Below the pieces are notes generated by a model. It ran no database searches. It was not told where the DNA came from and was given only the letters and a program-made list of their open reading frames with translations. Positions 1 through 8,414 of a stretch of DNA of 64,000 bases are shown here, piece after piece. The DNA is from Natronorubrum aibiense. Its GTDB lineage: Archaea; Halobacteriota; Halobacteria; Halobacteriales; Natrialbaceae. Made by a program: the position numbers and the translations under genes. The stretch covers positions 2,294,001 through 2,358,000 of the forward strand of contig NZ_CP045488.1 of the NCBI RefSeq assembly GCF_009392895.1, written 5' to 3'. Every line of letters starts with the position of its first letter. Position 1 is the stretch's first letter.

Positions 1-1140
1 CTGCTCACGGGCCCGATCGCGGACCCGGTCGATCACGGCGGCTTTCGCCTCGACCTCGAGCGACGTTCGCCGGATCGGATACGTCTCGACGTCGGCGACG
101 AGTTCCGAGAGCGGCCCGCGGTCGGCGACGTGCTCGAGGAGTTTACAGGCCGCGAGCGGGCCGTCCGGACACAGCGTCTCCGTCGGCCAAATCCACGCCC
201 CACTTGGCTCGCCACCGAAGACGACGTCCGGTCGACTCGCTTCCTCGGCCACGAAGACGTCGCCGACCGGCGTTCGCGTGACCGATGCCCCGACGGCCGC
301 GAGCGCGTCGTCGACTGTCATACTCGTTCCGACCGGCGCGGCGACGACGTCGCCGTCGCTTGCGACCTCGCGCGCGAACAGCGCGAACAGCACGTCTTTC
401 GGGACGAACGTCCCCGTTTCGTCGACAGCCATCATCCGGTCGGCGTCCCCGTCGTGGGCAATCCCGAGGTCGGCAGCCGTCGATTCGACCAGCGACGAGA
501 GGCCAGCGAGCGTCTCTCGCGTCGGCTCGCTCGCCCGACCCGGAAAGCTGCCGTCCTGTTGGCCGTTCAGCGTAACGACGTCACAGCCAAGCGTTGCAAG
601 CACGCGAGCAGTGATCCCGCCGGTCCCGTTGCCGACGTCGACGACGACGCTCGGCGGATCGTCGATCGACACTGCCTCGGCGAGTGCCCCTGTGTGGCGC
701 TCGAGCGCGCCGTCGAGCGACTCGCGCGAGCCCTGCTCGTTCCAGGGCCTGAGGTCGTACGCCTCGCGTTCGACGCGCGTCGCGATTGCCTCGCGCTGCT
801 CCGGACCGAAGGCCTTGCCCGACGCCGACCAGAGTTTGATCCCGTTGTCCGGCGCGGGATTGTGCGAGGCCGTGACGACGACCCCCGCGTCCGCATCCGC
901 CCAGGCCACGGCTCTCGCGATCGTCGGCGTCGGTGCGACGCCGACCTCGAGGACGTCTGCCCCGCACTCACGCAAGCCGGCGATCAGTGCCTCGGCGAGA
1001 ACTGTGCCGCTCTCCCGAGCGTCCCGCCCGACGACGACGCGCTCGTAGCCGTCGGATGCGACGGCTCGCCCCACGGCGAGTGCGAGTTCGGCTGTAACGT
1101 CGTCACCAACAGTTCCTCGGATACCGCTCGTTCCGAACAT
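1..1140 (-). CDS. glmM: Phosphoglucosamine mutase / phosphomannomutase (C-terminus beyond the window)
   Basis: Interconverts hexosamine- or hexose-6-phosphate and -1-phosphate for nucleotide-sugar synthesis. The N-terminus reads MFGTSGIRG, the typical opening of the alpha-D-phosphohexomutase family. The phosphoserine loop TASHNP puts the catalytic Ser near residue 92, and the metal-binding loop DGDADR lies near residue 230. The frame stays open to base 1, giving 380 residues; family members are about 440-460, so the sugar-phosphate-contacting C-terminal domain is cut off by the window edge. A TATA-like element lies 24-36 bases upstream. Glucosamine versus mannose specificity cannot be settled from motifs, so the symbol is tentative. 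Confidence 0.9.
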   Translation of the reverse strand, partial: MFGTSGIRGTVGDDVTAELALAVGRAVASDGYERVVVGRDARESGTVLAEALIAGLRECGADVLEVGVAPTPTIARAVAWADADAGVVVTASHNPAPDNGIKLWSASGKAFGPEQREAIATRVEREAYDLRPWNEQGSRESLDGALERHTGALAEAVSIDDPPSVVVDVGNGTGGITARVLATLGCDVVTLNGQQDGSFPGRASEPTRETLAGLSSLVESTAADLGIAHDGDADRMMAVDETGTFVPKDVLFALFAREVASDGDVVAAPVGTSMTVDDALAAVGASVTRTPVGDVFVAEEASRPDVVFGGEPSGAWIWPTETLCPDGPLAACKLLEHVADRGPLSELVADVETYPIRRTSLEVEAKAAVIDRVRDRAREQ

Positions 1141-1163
1141 ACGAGTACGCTCGAGGAAGCGGG

Positions 1164-1177
1164 GATTACTATACGGC
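1164..1177 (-). promoter_or_regulatory. Probable TATA box of the phosphosugar mutase gene
   Basis: On the minus strand the sequence reads CCGTATAGTAATC, centred about 30 bases upstream of the ATG at 1140. The spacing is that of a leaderless haloarchaeal transcript. Confidence 0.4.
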
Positions 1178-1311
1178 CGCTAACAGCGTGTCCGCGGCCT
1201 ATGCTGTCGCTAAGCCTCCGGAGGTGCGATTTCGTCCGTCGTCGGCCGTGGCGTTTGCCGTCGTGAGCGTGCGGTCGGACCGACAGGAAGGAACGAATCC
1301 GGCCCCGTTTA

Positions 1312-2610
1312 CTAGCCGACGAACCGTCGCCAACTGAAAACGACGCCCTCCGCGGCGAGCCACAACACGCCGAGGACGATACCGACGACGTGCAGTATCT
1401 GCGGGAGGTGCATCCACGTCGGGAAAGCGTACTGGGCCATCGCCTCCCACTCGCTGAGTATCGACTCGACGGTGCTGCGCTCGTTGTCGACCGCGGTCAA
1501 CTCATCGCCCGGCGGTGCGTCCGACCGTTCGTCGACGCCGATACGGTCGGCCTCGTACGGCAGCGGGATCACGGTGCCGTCGAGGTCGTCGTACTGCCAG
1601 ACGATCTCGCCATCGGGATCGACCTCGAGTACGCGGTTGTTTTGGGAGTCGGTGATGAGCGTGTTGCCGTTTGGCAGTCGGTCGGCATCCCTGGGCCACT
1701 GCAGTTGCTCACCCGAGGGGCCGGTGTACTGCCAGATGTGTTCGTCGGACTCGAGGTCGTGCTCGACGATGCGATCGTTTTCGCTGTCTGCGATGACCAT
1801 CGTCCCCTGGGCCTCGAGTCGGTGAGGGTTGTGCTGGCGTTCCAGAACGCTGTGGTTACCCGGCTCGCCGACGACGTCGACGATCTCGTCGGTCTCCGGA
1901 TCGACTTCTATTATCACGTCGAAGTTCCGGAGACTCATCTGGAAGTTCCCGTTCTCGAGGTGGTCGATGTCGTTCATATGCGTCCAGTCGTCGTGTTCGC
2001 CGTCCTTCTCGGGCCCGCCGTAATCCTCGTAAAACGGCGTGCCGGGAGTCAGATGGTCCTCGGCCTGCCACTCCCAGGTGATCTCGCCCTCGCGGTCGAC
2101 AGTGAACGATCGATCGTTCCCCATGTCGATAATCGCCGTCTCGCCGTTGTCGAGTCGTTCGACGTCGTGGACCTCGTGGTGGCCGATGAACTCGTCGTAC
2201 CAATCGTATTCCCAGCCGACCTCTCCCGACTCCTTGTCGATCTCGACGACGCGGTTGTGGACGCAATGGTCGTCTCGCTCCTCGTACTCGAGGTATTCAT
2301 CGGGACAGTCTTCGGCGGGGGTTTTGACGGCGACGGCTGCGAGCACCGTCTCCGGATCGAGTTGTTCGACGCCGAACACGCGCGAGTTCGGTACTGACCA
2401 CTCCCAGACGACCTCGCCGTCGGGCGCCAACTCGACGACTCGCCCGTCGTCGTTGTACGAGTGGACGCCGACGAGCGTATTCCCGGGGTATCGCTCGTCT
2501 TCGTTGACGATATCGGCGTCACGGTCGACGACGACCGCTTGGACGCCGAGTGAAACGATCAGGAGGACGATAACGACGGCGACGACGGTAATGCGTGTTC
2601 GCTGAGTCAT
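1312..2610 (-). CDS. Membrane-anchored arylsulfotransferase-like beta-propeller protein
   Basis: This 432-residue protein has an N-terminal hydrophobic segment (about residues 7-27), a long region of repeated blades of the type DPDGEIVWQYD / DREGEITWEWQ, and a C-terminal hydrophobic segment (about 405-427). The repeated aromatic-rich blades and the HNPHRL motif near residue 262 match the haloarchaeal arylsulfotransferase (ASST-like) family. The propeller should face outside the cell, tethered at both ends. Bacterial ASST moves sulfate between phenols, but its catalytic His/Arg set was not verified here, so enzymatic function is uncertain. It is transcribed toward glmM with a 171-base gap and looks like a single-gene unit. 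Confidence 0.75.
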   Translation of the reverse strand: MTQRTRITVVAVVIVLLIVSLGVQAVVVDRDADIVNEDERYPGNTLVGVHSYNDDGRVVELAPDGEVVWEWSVPNSRVFGVEQLDPETVLAAVAVKTPAEDCPDEYLEYEERDDHCVHNRVVEIDKESGEVGWEYDWYDEFIGHHEVHDVERLDNGETAIIDMGNDRSFTVDREGEITWEWQAEDHLTPGTPFYEDYGGPEKDGEHDDWTHMNDIDHLENGNFQMSLRNFDVIIEVDPETDEIVDVVGEPGNHSVLERQHNPHRLEAQGTMVIADSENDRIVEHDLESDEHIWQYTGPSGEQLQWPRDADRLPNGNTLITDSQNNRVLEVDPDGEIVWQYDDLDGTVIPLPYEADRIGVDERSDAPPGDELTAVDNERSTVESILSEWEAMAQYAFPTWMHLPQILHVVGIVLGVLWLAAEGVVFSWRRFVG

Positions 2611-2902
2611 TCGTTGGGGGGGTTGCGTTCAGACTGGTGTCGTCCGACTCGAGTGGGTCGGTATGTATCCGTCCGCGACAGTCAATTACCCTCGAGACCC
2701 ACACCTCTACGCGGCGAAATATCATGAAGCTTGGCAGAGATCTCGTCCCCGACGAAATTCCGCGTGACCGAACGTTCACAGCGGCTGATCCGCGCGTATC
2801 GACCGGGTTCGCTGTGTACCTCGAGCCGTCGACCGATCGTGTAACCGAGAGGGTCATTGACGAACAATTGCAGGGCAATCGCTATCACATCCCTTGAGCA
2901 GG

Positions 2903-3253
2903 ATGCGAGTACTCATGGCCACCGTCGAAACGATCCTGTCATCAGTTTTCAATACGGTTCCCGAACTCCACTCCGGCCAGCTCGGACTCCTCGCGGGAGT
3001 GCTCGTCGGCGTCCTCTACTGGCACGGCTACCGTCGGTCGTCGCTTGCCCTCCTCACCGCACTCTACCTGCTGGCGCTTGGTGTCGTCCCAGCCCCCGCA
3101 CGAGGGCTGCTCGTTGTACAGTCCCAGCCGTGGTACTTCTGTTCGCTTCTGGTCGTCACCTCACTCGGCGCGATTGGCGGTACTGTTATTTGGACTCGAG
3201 TGTCGCGCTCGAGCCAACCGTGGCTGTCGAGGGTTGGCCAACGTGACATCTAA
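2903..3253 (+). CDS. Small hypothetical membrane protein
   Basis: About 116 residues with three hydrophobic stretches (LGLLAGVLVGVLYWHGY, ALLTALYLLALGVVPAP, FCSLLVVTSLGAIGGTVIW) separated by short Arg-rich turns, so an integral membrane protein is likely. I recognise no family or catalytic motif. A second ATG at 2915 is an equally possible start and gives 112 residues. The third codon positions are G/C-rich as in neighbouring genes, which supports coding. It is isolated between a beta-propeller gene and a tRNA, and the context suggests no role. Confidence 0.5.
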   Translation: MRVLMATVETILSSVFNTVPELHSGQLGLLAGVLVGVLYWHGYRRSSLALLTALYLLALGVVPAPARGLLVVQSQPWYFCSLLVVTSLGAIGGTVIWTRVSRSSQPWLSRVGQRDI

Positions 3254-3443
3254 CATCGCTGCTGGACACGACCGTTGTCGCTGCGTTAATCCTGGTTCGG
3301 CCAGTATTACGGACGAGACGGACTTCGAGTTACGGCCCGCCTTGTTTCGGTCGGATTCGAACCACGAGGACTCGAATCATCTCGTCCTCTGGGATCGAAC
3401 CGCCGGTGGATATTTCGCACTCACGGAGTTGTTCGCGCGAAAA
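3254..3443. other. Intergenic stretch before tRNA-Gln
   Basis: No gene is supported here. It contains two short stretches resembling a tRNA T-arm (ggattcgaaccac near 3352 and gggatcgaaccgcc near 3391), but no acceptor or anticodon stem can be built around them. Confidence 0.4.
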
Positions 3444-3546
3444 TAGTCCCGGGCGGATTCGAACCGCCGTCATGGGCTGTCTTCCGTGACGGACCAAACC
3501 GAACACGTCCAAAGGCCCATATGATTGGCCACTACACCACGGGACT
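3444..3546 (-). tRNA. tRNA-Gln (anticodon TTG) with a 30-nt intron
   Basis: The minus strand folds into a full cloverleaf: acceptor AGTCCCG/CGGGACT, D-arm, anticodon stem TGGGC/GCCCA, a 4-nt variable loop, T stem GGCGG/CCGCC with loop TTCGAAT, and discriminator A73. The anticodon loop is C-T-TTG-G-A, giving Gln(TTG). The gene is 103 nt, but the mature parts add to 73; the extra 30 nt sit after G37, the usual archaeal intron position. CCA is not encoded. An intron in this tRNA is known from other haloarchaea. Confidence 0.93.
3479..3508 (-). other. tRNA-Gln intron
   Basis: A 30-base insertion between tRNA positions 37 and 38. The splice point could shift by one base because an A occurs at both edges. 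It should be removed by the archaeal tRNA splicing endonuclease at a bulge-helix-bulge; I did not resolve every pair of that motif. Confidence 0.75.
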
Positions 3547-3646
3547 TCTCACTTCGTTCATCGACCCGCGTACCTCGCAGTTCCATCGGAACCGCTCGCC
3601 ACCACGGGACTTCACTCGCTGGATAGACCACCGTCGTACAATAGTG

Positions 3647-4396
3647 TTACTTTTCGTCTCGAGGAGAGACCACGATTTCCCCTGCCTCGACACGCCGATG
3701 ACAGCTCCGACAGAGTGTAATCACGTTGTCCATCGTATGTGCAGCGTCGGGATGGTCGAACGATCGGACAGGCTGTCGGTGATGGACGTCCGGGTTCTGT
3801 CCGAGTTCGTCGGCGTCTACCCCACAGTGTTGACACTTGTAGTCGTCACGCTCGAGTGCCTGCCGTCGAATCTGCCACCAGTGCCGGCCATACGTAATCG
3901 GGCTGCCCTTCCGTTGGTGGTGGTTGGGACCGACAATGTTCTCCGAGAGCCACGCACCGTAGCACTCGAGCGTACAGAAGAAGCCGCGGGTGTGCTCCTC
4001 AAGTTGCGCTGGCCGAACCTCGAGTTCGGCGTCACACGATTGACAGTGGACTACTACTCGATTTCCTTTTATTGACAGATTCGTCGGAAGAAGCCCGTCT
4101 GCAGTGTTGACACACGGTGGGCAATAGACGCCGTCCTTGTTCGACGGATAGTATTCGAACTCCTCTCCACACCGTTTACACGCCGTGGTCTCTATCGCAT
4201 CGCTCCAGTTGCCGTTGTGCTCGCCAGCGTTCGGATTACAGTCATCGCAGAACTCCCGTCTGGCCTTCGGGTCGTAGAACTCGAGGCCACACCCACGACA
4301 GGTTCGATTCGGAAGTGGCTCGTCGTGGACTTTCGTGTGGTGTTGACGCATGCCACGCTCCGTCGAGAGCGTCTTCCCGCACGTTGGACAGTCCAT
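3647..4396 (-). CDS. HNH endonuclease with zinc-ribbon repeats
   Basis: 249 residues. The N-terminal half holds several Cys pairs: a C2H2-like finger (CPTCGKTL...HHTKVH), then CRGC, CDDC, CKRC and CPPC knuckles and a Cys pair in CQSC. The C-terminal part is an HNH nuclease domain: CQHC, DVHH, then the closing N in MDNVITLC and CRSCH. It probably nicks or cuts DNA; the target is unknown. The frame is open to an earlier ATG at 4441, but a TATA box (tataaactcg at 4421) lies 25-31 bases before the ATG at 4396, which favours the shorter protein. It lies 100 bases from tRNA-Gln, a typical site for mobile or accessory genes. Confidence 0.85.
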   Translation of the reverse strand: MDCPTCGKTLSTERGMRQHHTKVHDEPLPNRTCRGCGLEFYDPKARREFCDDCNPNAGEHNGNWSDAIETTACKRCGEEFEYYPSNKDGVYCPPCVNTADGLLPTNLSIKGNRVVVHCQSCDAELEVRPAQLEEHTRGFFCTLECYGAWLSENIVGPNHHQRKGSPITYGRHWWQIRRQALERDDYKCQHCGVDADELGQNPDVHHRQPVRSFDHPDAAHTMDNVITLCRSCHRRVEAGEIVVSPRDEK

Positions 4397-4418
4397 GACG
4401 GGGTTGGCGTAGTCATCC

Positions 4419-4430
4419 CGTATAAACTCG
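4419..4430 (-). promoter_or_regulatory. TATA box deciding the HNH gene start
   Basis: On the minus strand this reads CGAGTTTATACG. It lies within codons of the longer possible reading frame and at leaderless spacing from the ATG at 4396, so it argues for the downstream start. Confidence 0.45.
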
Positions 4431-4513
4431 AGGACGGACACTCGAGTGACAGCCGTTGCTGACGGAGGACACCCCTTGGAAAAGCAATCGACTCGAAACG
4501 CCAGTCAGCGGCG

Positions 4514-5662
4514 TTACAGATAGCCTTCTTCGACCAGTCGCTCGATGCCTTCCTCGAGTCGCTCCTCGCTCGCAGCGTAGGAGATCCGCGCGTAGCCGGG
4601 GGTGCCAAAGGCGCTGCCGGGAACCGTCGCGACGTGGGCATCTTCGATCGCGCCCTCACACCAGGCCTGATCGTCGTCATCGACGGGGAGCATCATATAA
4701 AACGCGCCTTCGGGGACGGCGACGTCGACGCCGTGTTCGTCGAGTAAGTCGACGACGAGGTCGCGCCGTTCCTCGAACGCTTCGGTCATCTCTTTGACGG
4801 CGTCGTCGGTGTTCTCGAGGGCTTCGATGCCGGCGTGCTGGACGAAGTTCACCGCGGAGGAGACCGAGTGGCTGTGGAGTTTGCCGGCCTGATCGATCAG
4901 GTCCTTGGGGCCGGCGAAGTAGCCGAGTCGCCAGCCGGTCATCGAGTACGCCTTCGAGAAGCCGTTGACCGTGACCGTGCGGTCGGCCATCCCCTCGAGC
5001 GTGCCGAGGCTGGTTGGCTCGACGCCGTAGGTGATCTCCTTGTAGATCTCGTCGGAGATGACGGTGATGTCGTGTTCGACGGCGAGATCGCGGACGCCCT
5101 CGAGTGCTGCGTCGGAGTAGACCGCGCCGGTTGGGTTCGACGGCGAGTTGACGACCAGCAGTTCGGTGTCGTCGGAGACGGCCTCGGCGAGGTCGTCGAG
5201 GGCGGGCTCGAGTTGGAAGTCGGTCTCGGAGAGGTCGACGCGGGTGAGGTCGCCGCCGGCCATCTTGACCATCGCCTCGTAGGAGACCCACGCGGGATCG
5301 AGCAGGACGACCTCGTCGCCGTCCTGAATGAGTGCCTGCACGATCTCGTAGAGCGCCTGTTTCGCACCGGGCGTGACGATTATCTCGTCGGGACCGTGAT
5401 CGAGACCGTCGTCGGCCAGCTTGTCGGCGATCGCTTCGCGCAGTTCGAGGATTCCAGCCGAGGTCGTGTAGCCGGTGTGGCCAGCATCCATCGCGTCCTG
5501 TCCGGCGTCGATGATGTTCCGCGGCGTCGGGAAGTCGGGTTCGCCGACGGAGAGGTCGACGACGTCTGCGCCGTCGGCCTCGAGTTCGGTCGCGAGGGCG
5601 GAGATCGCAAGCGTTGCGGACGGTTCGACTCGGGTTACGCGGTCGGTGAATTCCATCGTCAT
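4514..5662 (-). CDS. Class I/II pyridoxal-phosphate aminotransferase (aspartate aminotransferase family)
   Basis: A cytosolic fold-type I aminotransferase of 382 residues, the full family length. Visible motifs are the N-terminal SVGEPDFPTP, NSPSNPTGA around residue 172, SDEIYKEI around 203, and the PLP-lysine motif NGFSKAYSMTGWRLGY with Lys near 237. The substrate-carboxylate Arg is in YARISYA near the C-terminus. It most likely transfers the amino group between aspartate or another amino acid and 2-oxoglutarate; exact substrate is not readable. Its ATG overlaps the TGA of ribH in the form ATGA, so the two genes are translationally coupled. Confidence 0.93.
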   Translation of the reverse strand: MTMEFTDRVTRVEPSATLAISALATELEADGADVVDLSVGEPDFPTPRNIIDAGQDAMDAGHTGYTTSAGILELREAIADKLADDGLDHGPDEIIVTPGAKQALYEIVQALIQDGDEVVLLDPAWVSYEAMVKMAGGDLTRVDLSETDFQLEPALDDLAEAVSDDTELLVVNSPSNPTGAVYSDAALEGVRDLAVEHDITVISDEIYKEITYGVEPTSLGTLEGMADRTVTVNGFSKAYSMTGWRLGYFAGPKDLIDQAGKLHSHSVSSAVNFVQHAGIEALENTDDAVKEMTEAFEERRDLVVDLLDEHGVDVAVPEGAFYMMLPVDDDDQAWCEGAIEDAHVATVPGSAFGTPGYARISYAASEERLEEGIERLVEEGYL

Positions 5663-6078
5663 TGTTGATCTGGGTCGGGAAGTTGTGCGACGAGATCGAG
5701 CGCGCCGTCGACGGCTTTCGCCGCGTTTTCGACGCGTTCGCGCGATTCCGCGGCGGACATACCGGGCCCCGTTACGCCGAGGGTCACGGGGGTGTCACGC
5801 TCGAGACTCACGTCGGAGAGCCGCTGGGCGGTCGCGTCGGTGATCACCTGATCGTGGTCGGTGTCGCCGGTGATGACCGTCCCGATGACGGCGACGGCGT
5901 CGACCGCCTCGAGGCGGGCGAGTCGGTCTGCCGCCAGCGGGGCGTCGTAGACGCCCGGGACGGAGACCGTCTCGTACACGTCGGCACCTGCGGCCTGGGC
6001 TGCCTCGAGAGCCTCTTGTTCCATCTGCTCGGTGATCGGACGGTTGAACTCCGCGACCACCAATCCGAGCGTGGTCAT
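5659..6078 (-). CDS. ribH: 6,7-dimethyl-8-ribityllumazine synthase
   Basis: Catalyses the penultimate step of riboflavin synthesis, condensing 5-amino-6-ribitylaminouracil with 3,4-dihydroxy-2-butanone 4-phosphate. The protein has 139 residues, normal for an archaeal lumazine synthase. It shows the substrate-binding AEFNRPIT, the VPGVYDAP segment, and the phosphate-binding core VIGTVITGDTDHDQVI. The start is the ATG before TTLGLVV; the longer upstream frame has no matching homology and would swallow the TATA-like TTTTAC at 6101-6106. It is the first gene of a two-gene unit with the aminotransferase. Confidence 0.93.
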   Translation of the reverse strand: MTTLGLVVAEFNRPITEQMEQEALEAAQAAGADVYETVSVPGVYDAPLAADRLARLEAVDAVAVIGTVITGDTDHDQVITDATAQRLSDVSLERDTPVTLGVTGPGMSAAESRERVENAAKAVDGALDLVAQLPDPDQQ

Positions 6079-6098
6079 ACGCGACCGGTAGAGAGGGC

Positions 6099-6110
6099 GG
6101 GTAAAAGAGG
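6099..6110 (-). promoter_or_regulatory. Probable TATA box of ribH
   Basis: The minus strand reads CCTCTTTTACCC, about 21-32 bases upstream of the ribH ATG at 6078. Confidence 0.35.
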
Positions 6111-6248
6111 TACCGTTATCGAGTAACAAACTCGGATAATCGACCACGATAAATTATCCGCAACCGACGGAACGGACAGCTATCGGGATTCGAACCGCGT
6201 TGGTCTATTGAGAACGCTTAAGCGCGGGCAACGTCAACCGTTCGCGCA

Positions 6249-7412
6249 ATGACAACGCTGCAGACGCCCGGACCGACGCTTGGCGTCGTCGGTGGCGGAC
6301 AGCTCGGACGAATGCTCGCCGAGGCGGCGTCGCCGCTCGGCGTCGAGGTGGTCGTACTCGATCCGACACCCGACTGCCCGGCCGCGCCAGTCGCCCGTGA
6401 CCAGATCGTCGCTGACTTCGACGACGAGGCAGGCATTCGCGAACTCGCCGCCCGCGCAGACGTCCTCACGTTCGAGATCGAACTCGCCGATCAGGACGTC
6501 TTAGAGCGCATCAGCGAGGATACGGGGACGCCCGTACATCCGAAGCCGTCGACACTGCGGACGATCCACGACAAGCTCGTCCAGAAACGGGAACTCGAGG
6601 ACGCCGGCGTTCCGGTGCCGCCGTTCCGTGCGGTCGACGACGCCGACGACATCCGCGCGGCCATCGACGACTACGGCGCGCCAGTCATGCTCAAAGCGCG
6701 GACCGGCGGCTACGATGGTCGCGGGAACGTTCCCGTCGAATCGAAGGCTGACGCCGAGGATGCCCTCGAGTCGGTCGCCGGCCCCGCGATGGTCGAAGCG
6801 TTCGTCGAGTTTGAACGCGAGGTGTCGGTGATCGCCGTCAACGGCGACGACGAGATCGCGACCTTCCCGCTGGGCGAGAACATCCACGTCGACGAGATCC
6901 TTCGAGAGACGATCGTGCCCGCGCGCTCGAGCGAGGCCGTCTCCGAGCGCGCATACGAGGTCGCACGGGACGTTCTATCCGTGATGGATGGCCGGGGCGT
7001 CTATGGGATCGAGCTCTTTGAAACTCCTGACGGCGAGATTCTGCTCAACGAGATCGCCCCGCGCCCGCACAACTCGGGCCACTGGACGATCGAGGGCGCA
7101 CAGAGTTCCCAGTTCGAACAGCACGCCCGAGCCGTCCTCGGCTGGCCGCTCGGCTCGACCGAACTGCGCTCGCCAACAGCACTCGCGAACCTGCTGGCCG
7201 ATGTCGAGGAGAATCAGGACGCACGTCTCCGACACGTCGACCGTGTGCTCGAGACGCCCGGCGCACACCTCCACTGGTACGGCAAGCGAACGTCCCGTCC
7301 GGGCCGGAAGATGGGTCACGTGACGGTTTCCGGCGACACGGACGCCGACGTCGAAGCCCTGCTCGAGACCGCGCGCGAGCTCGAGTCGGCCGTGACGTTC
7401 ACGGCGGAGTAG
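6249..7412 (+). CDS. purK: 5-(carboxyamino)imidazole ribonucleotide synthase
   Basis: An ATP-grasp enzyme of purine synthesis that carboxylates AIR with bicarbonate and ATP to give N5-CAIR. The 387 residues begin with the typical PurK opening GVVGGGQLGRML. They contain the ATP-grasp lysine and glycine loop (MLKARTGGYDGRG, around residues 142-154) and the metal-binding ELFETPDGEILLNEIAPRPHNSGH near 255-280, written here only by its start and end. The downstream neighbour is purE, 41 bases later, the next step in the pathway, so the two form an operon. A TTAAG-type TATA sequence lies about 33 bases before the ATG. Confidence 0.96.
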   Translation: MTTLQTPGPTLGVVGGGQLGRMLAEAASPLGVEVVVLDPTPDCPAAPVARDQIVADFDDEAGIRELAARADVLTFEIELADQDVLERISEDTGTPVHPKPSTLRTIHDKLVQKRELEDAGVPVPPFRAVDDADDIRAAIDDYGAPVMLKARTGGYDGRGNVPVESKADAEDALESVAGPAMVEAFVEFEREVSVIAVNGDDEIATFPLGENIHVDEILRETIVPARSSEAVSERAYEVARDVLSVMDGRGVYGIELFETPDGEILLNEIAPRPHNSGHWTIEGAQSSQFEQHARAVLGWPLGSTELRSPTALANLLADVEENQDARLRHVDRVLETPGAHLHWYGKRTSRPGRKMGHVTVSGDTDADVEALLETARELESAVTFTAE

Positions 7413-7453
7413 TTTCGGGCGGATTGAAGTCATCCGCCCGACCATCCTCTCCT

Positions 7454-8086
7454 ATGAGCGACAGCGTCAGCGACCTGATCGACCGCCTACACCGCGAAGC
7501 CGAGCAAGACCGCCTGAACGATGAGACGCCCGACGTCGGAATCGTCATGGGTAGCGATTCGGACCTCGAGGTTATGATGACCGGCGGGAAACGCCGCGGT
7601 GCCTACGACGCGTTCGTCGACGAACTCGGCTTCGCCGAGCAGACCGACTACGAGAACTCACCGGAAGAACGGTTTACGTTCGAGACGTACGTCACCTCGG
7701 CTCACCGCACGCCGGATCTGATGACGGCGTACGCCGAGACGGCCGAAGATCGGGGCCTCGAGGTCATCATCGCCGGGGCTGGCGGCAAGTCGGCCGATCT
7801 GCCGAACATGACGGCCTCGATCGCCTACCCGCTGCCGGTGATTGGCGTCCCCGTCCAGGAGAAGTCCGTCGACAGCGTCATCGGGATGCCAACCGGCGCC
7901 CCGCTGGTCGCCGTCGACGCCGGCAAGTCGTTCAACGCCGCGCTCTCTGCGGCGCAGATCCTCGCCCGCCAGCACGATTCGGTCCGTGACCGACTCGTCG
8001 CCTACCACGACGGCCTCCGTGAGGGTGTCGGAACCGTCTCTCGCGACCTGCACGATCAGGGAACGAAGACGTTCTCGAGCGAGTAA
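7454..8086 (+). CDS. purE: N5-carboxyaminoimidazole ribonucleotide mutase
   Basis: Converts N5-CAIR, the PurK product, to CAIR. The 210-residue protein carries the class I PurE signatures GIVMGSDSDLEVM, VTSAHRTPDLM and AGAGGKSADLPNMTAS. It is longer than the usual 160 residues: there are about 28 extra N-terminal residues and an acidic insertion of roughly 25 residues between the GSDSD loop and SAHRTP, apparently a haloarchaeal version. The chosen ATG begins SDSVSDLI; a longer frame starting at 7424 would begin inside the purK spacer. Confidence 0.95.
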   Translation: MSDSVSDLIDRLHREAEQDRLNDETPDVGIVMGSDSDLEVMMTGGKRRGAYDAFVDELGFAEQTDYENSPEERFTFETYVTSAHRTPDLMTAYAETAEDRGLEVIIAGAGGKSADLPNMTASIAYPLPVIGVPVQEKSVDSVIGMPTGAPLVAVDAGKSFNAALSAAQILARQHDSVRDRLVAYHDGLREGVGTVSRDLHDQGTKTFSSE

Positions 8087-8328
8087 CGATCTCGCCGGGC
8101 ACAAATTCAACACCTCGAGGGGAGTGAGCAACGGTCTCGACGATAGCGAACCGTATGTCGTCCGGTTGATGGTACTAGAAGACCATCGTCTTTCGTGAAA
8201 GATTCCCTCGTTCGGCCGTAACGACGCGGTTCGAAGAACGACACAGACCAGTCACGTCAGTAACTAGTTCAACGCTCGATAGCTACGAATGACATACGAG
8301 TAAAACCCAAGTGAGTGATTTATCACGA

Positions 8329-8351
8329 AAGACGGCGTTGTAGTCCGTCTT
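8329..8351. repeat. Inverted repeat upstream of the nuoA promoter
   Basis: The arms are AAGACGG and CCGTCTT with a 9-base spacer. The element lies 25 bases before the nuoA TATA box, so it is outside a leaderless nuoA transcript. It could be an operator for the operon or a hairpin ending upstream transcription. Confidence 0.35.
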
Positions 8352-8373
8352 CCGCCGAAAAACGAACAATCAA

Positions 8374-8385
8374 CCCTTATATGCG
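8374..8385 (+). promoter_or_regulatory. Probable TATA box of the nuo operon
   Basis: Sequence CCCTTATATGCG about 31-40 bases before the nuoA ATG at 8415. It is the only good TATA element in the gap and should drive the whole 10.4-kb operon. Confidence 0.5.
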
Positions 8386-8414
8386 TGCGGTTTGAACCCT
8401 CGAACGTTACGGAG

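Larger units (their letters stand above)
8087..8414. other. Intergenic region between purE and the nuo operon
   Basis: I see no gene in these 328 bases. They hold a 7-bp inverted repeat (8329-8351) and, downstream of it, the TATA box for nuoA. The rest is unremarkable and somewhat AT-richer than the genes. Confidence 0.5.

Noticed and set aside
1390-2397. 335-codon frame opposite the beta-propeller gene
   Set aside because: Val-rich antisense image of acidic beta-propeller codons with no independent homology.
2724-2897. A 57-codon plus-strand frame starting MKLGRDLVPDEIP
   Set aside because: Third codon positions are mixed, no family is recognised, and equally long frames run on the opposite strand. 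Too weak to call a gene.
3330-3440. A second tRNA next to tRNA-Gln
   Set aside because: Two T-arm-like phrases (ggattcgaacc, gggatcgaacc) occur, but no acceptor, D or anticodon stems can be formed.
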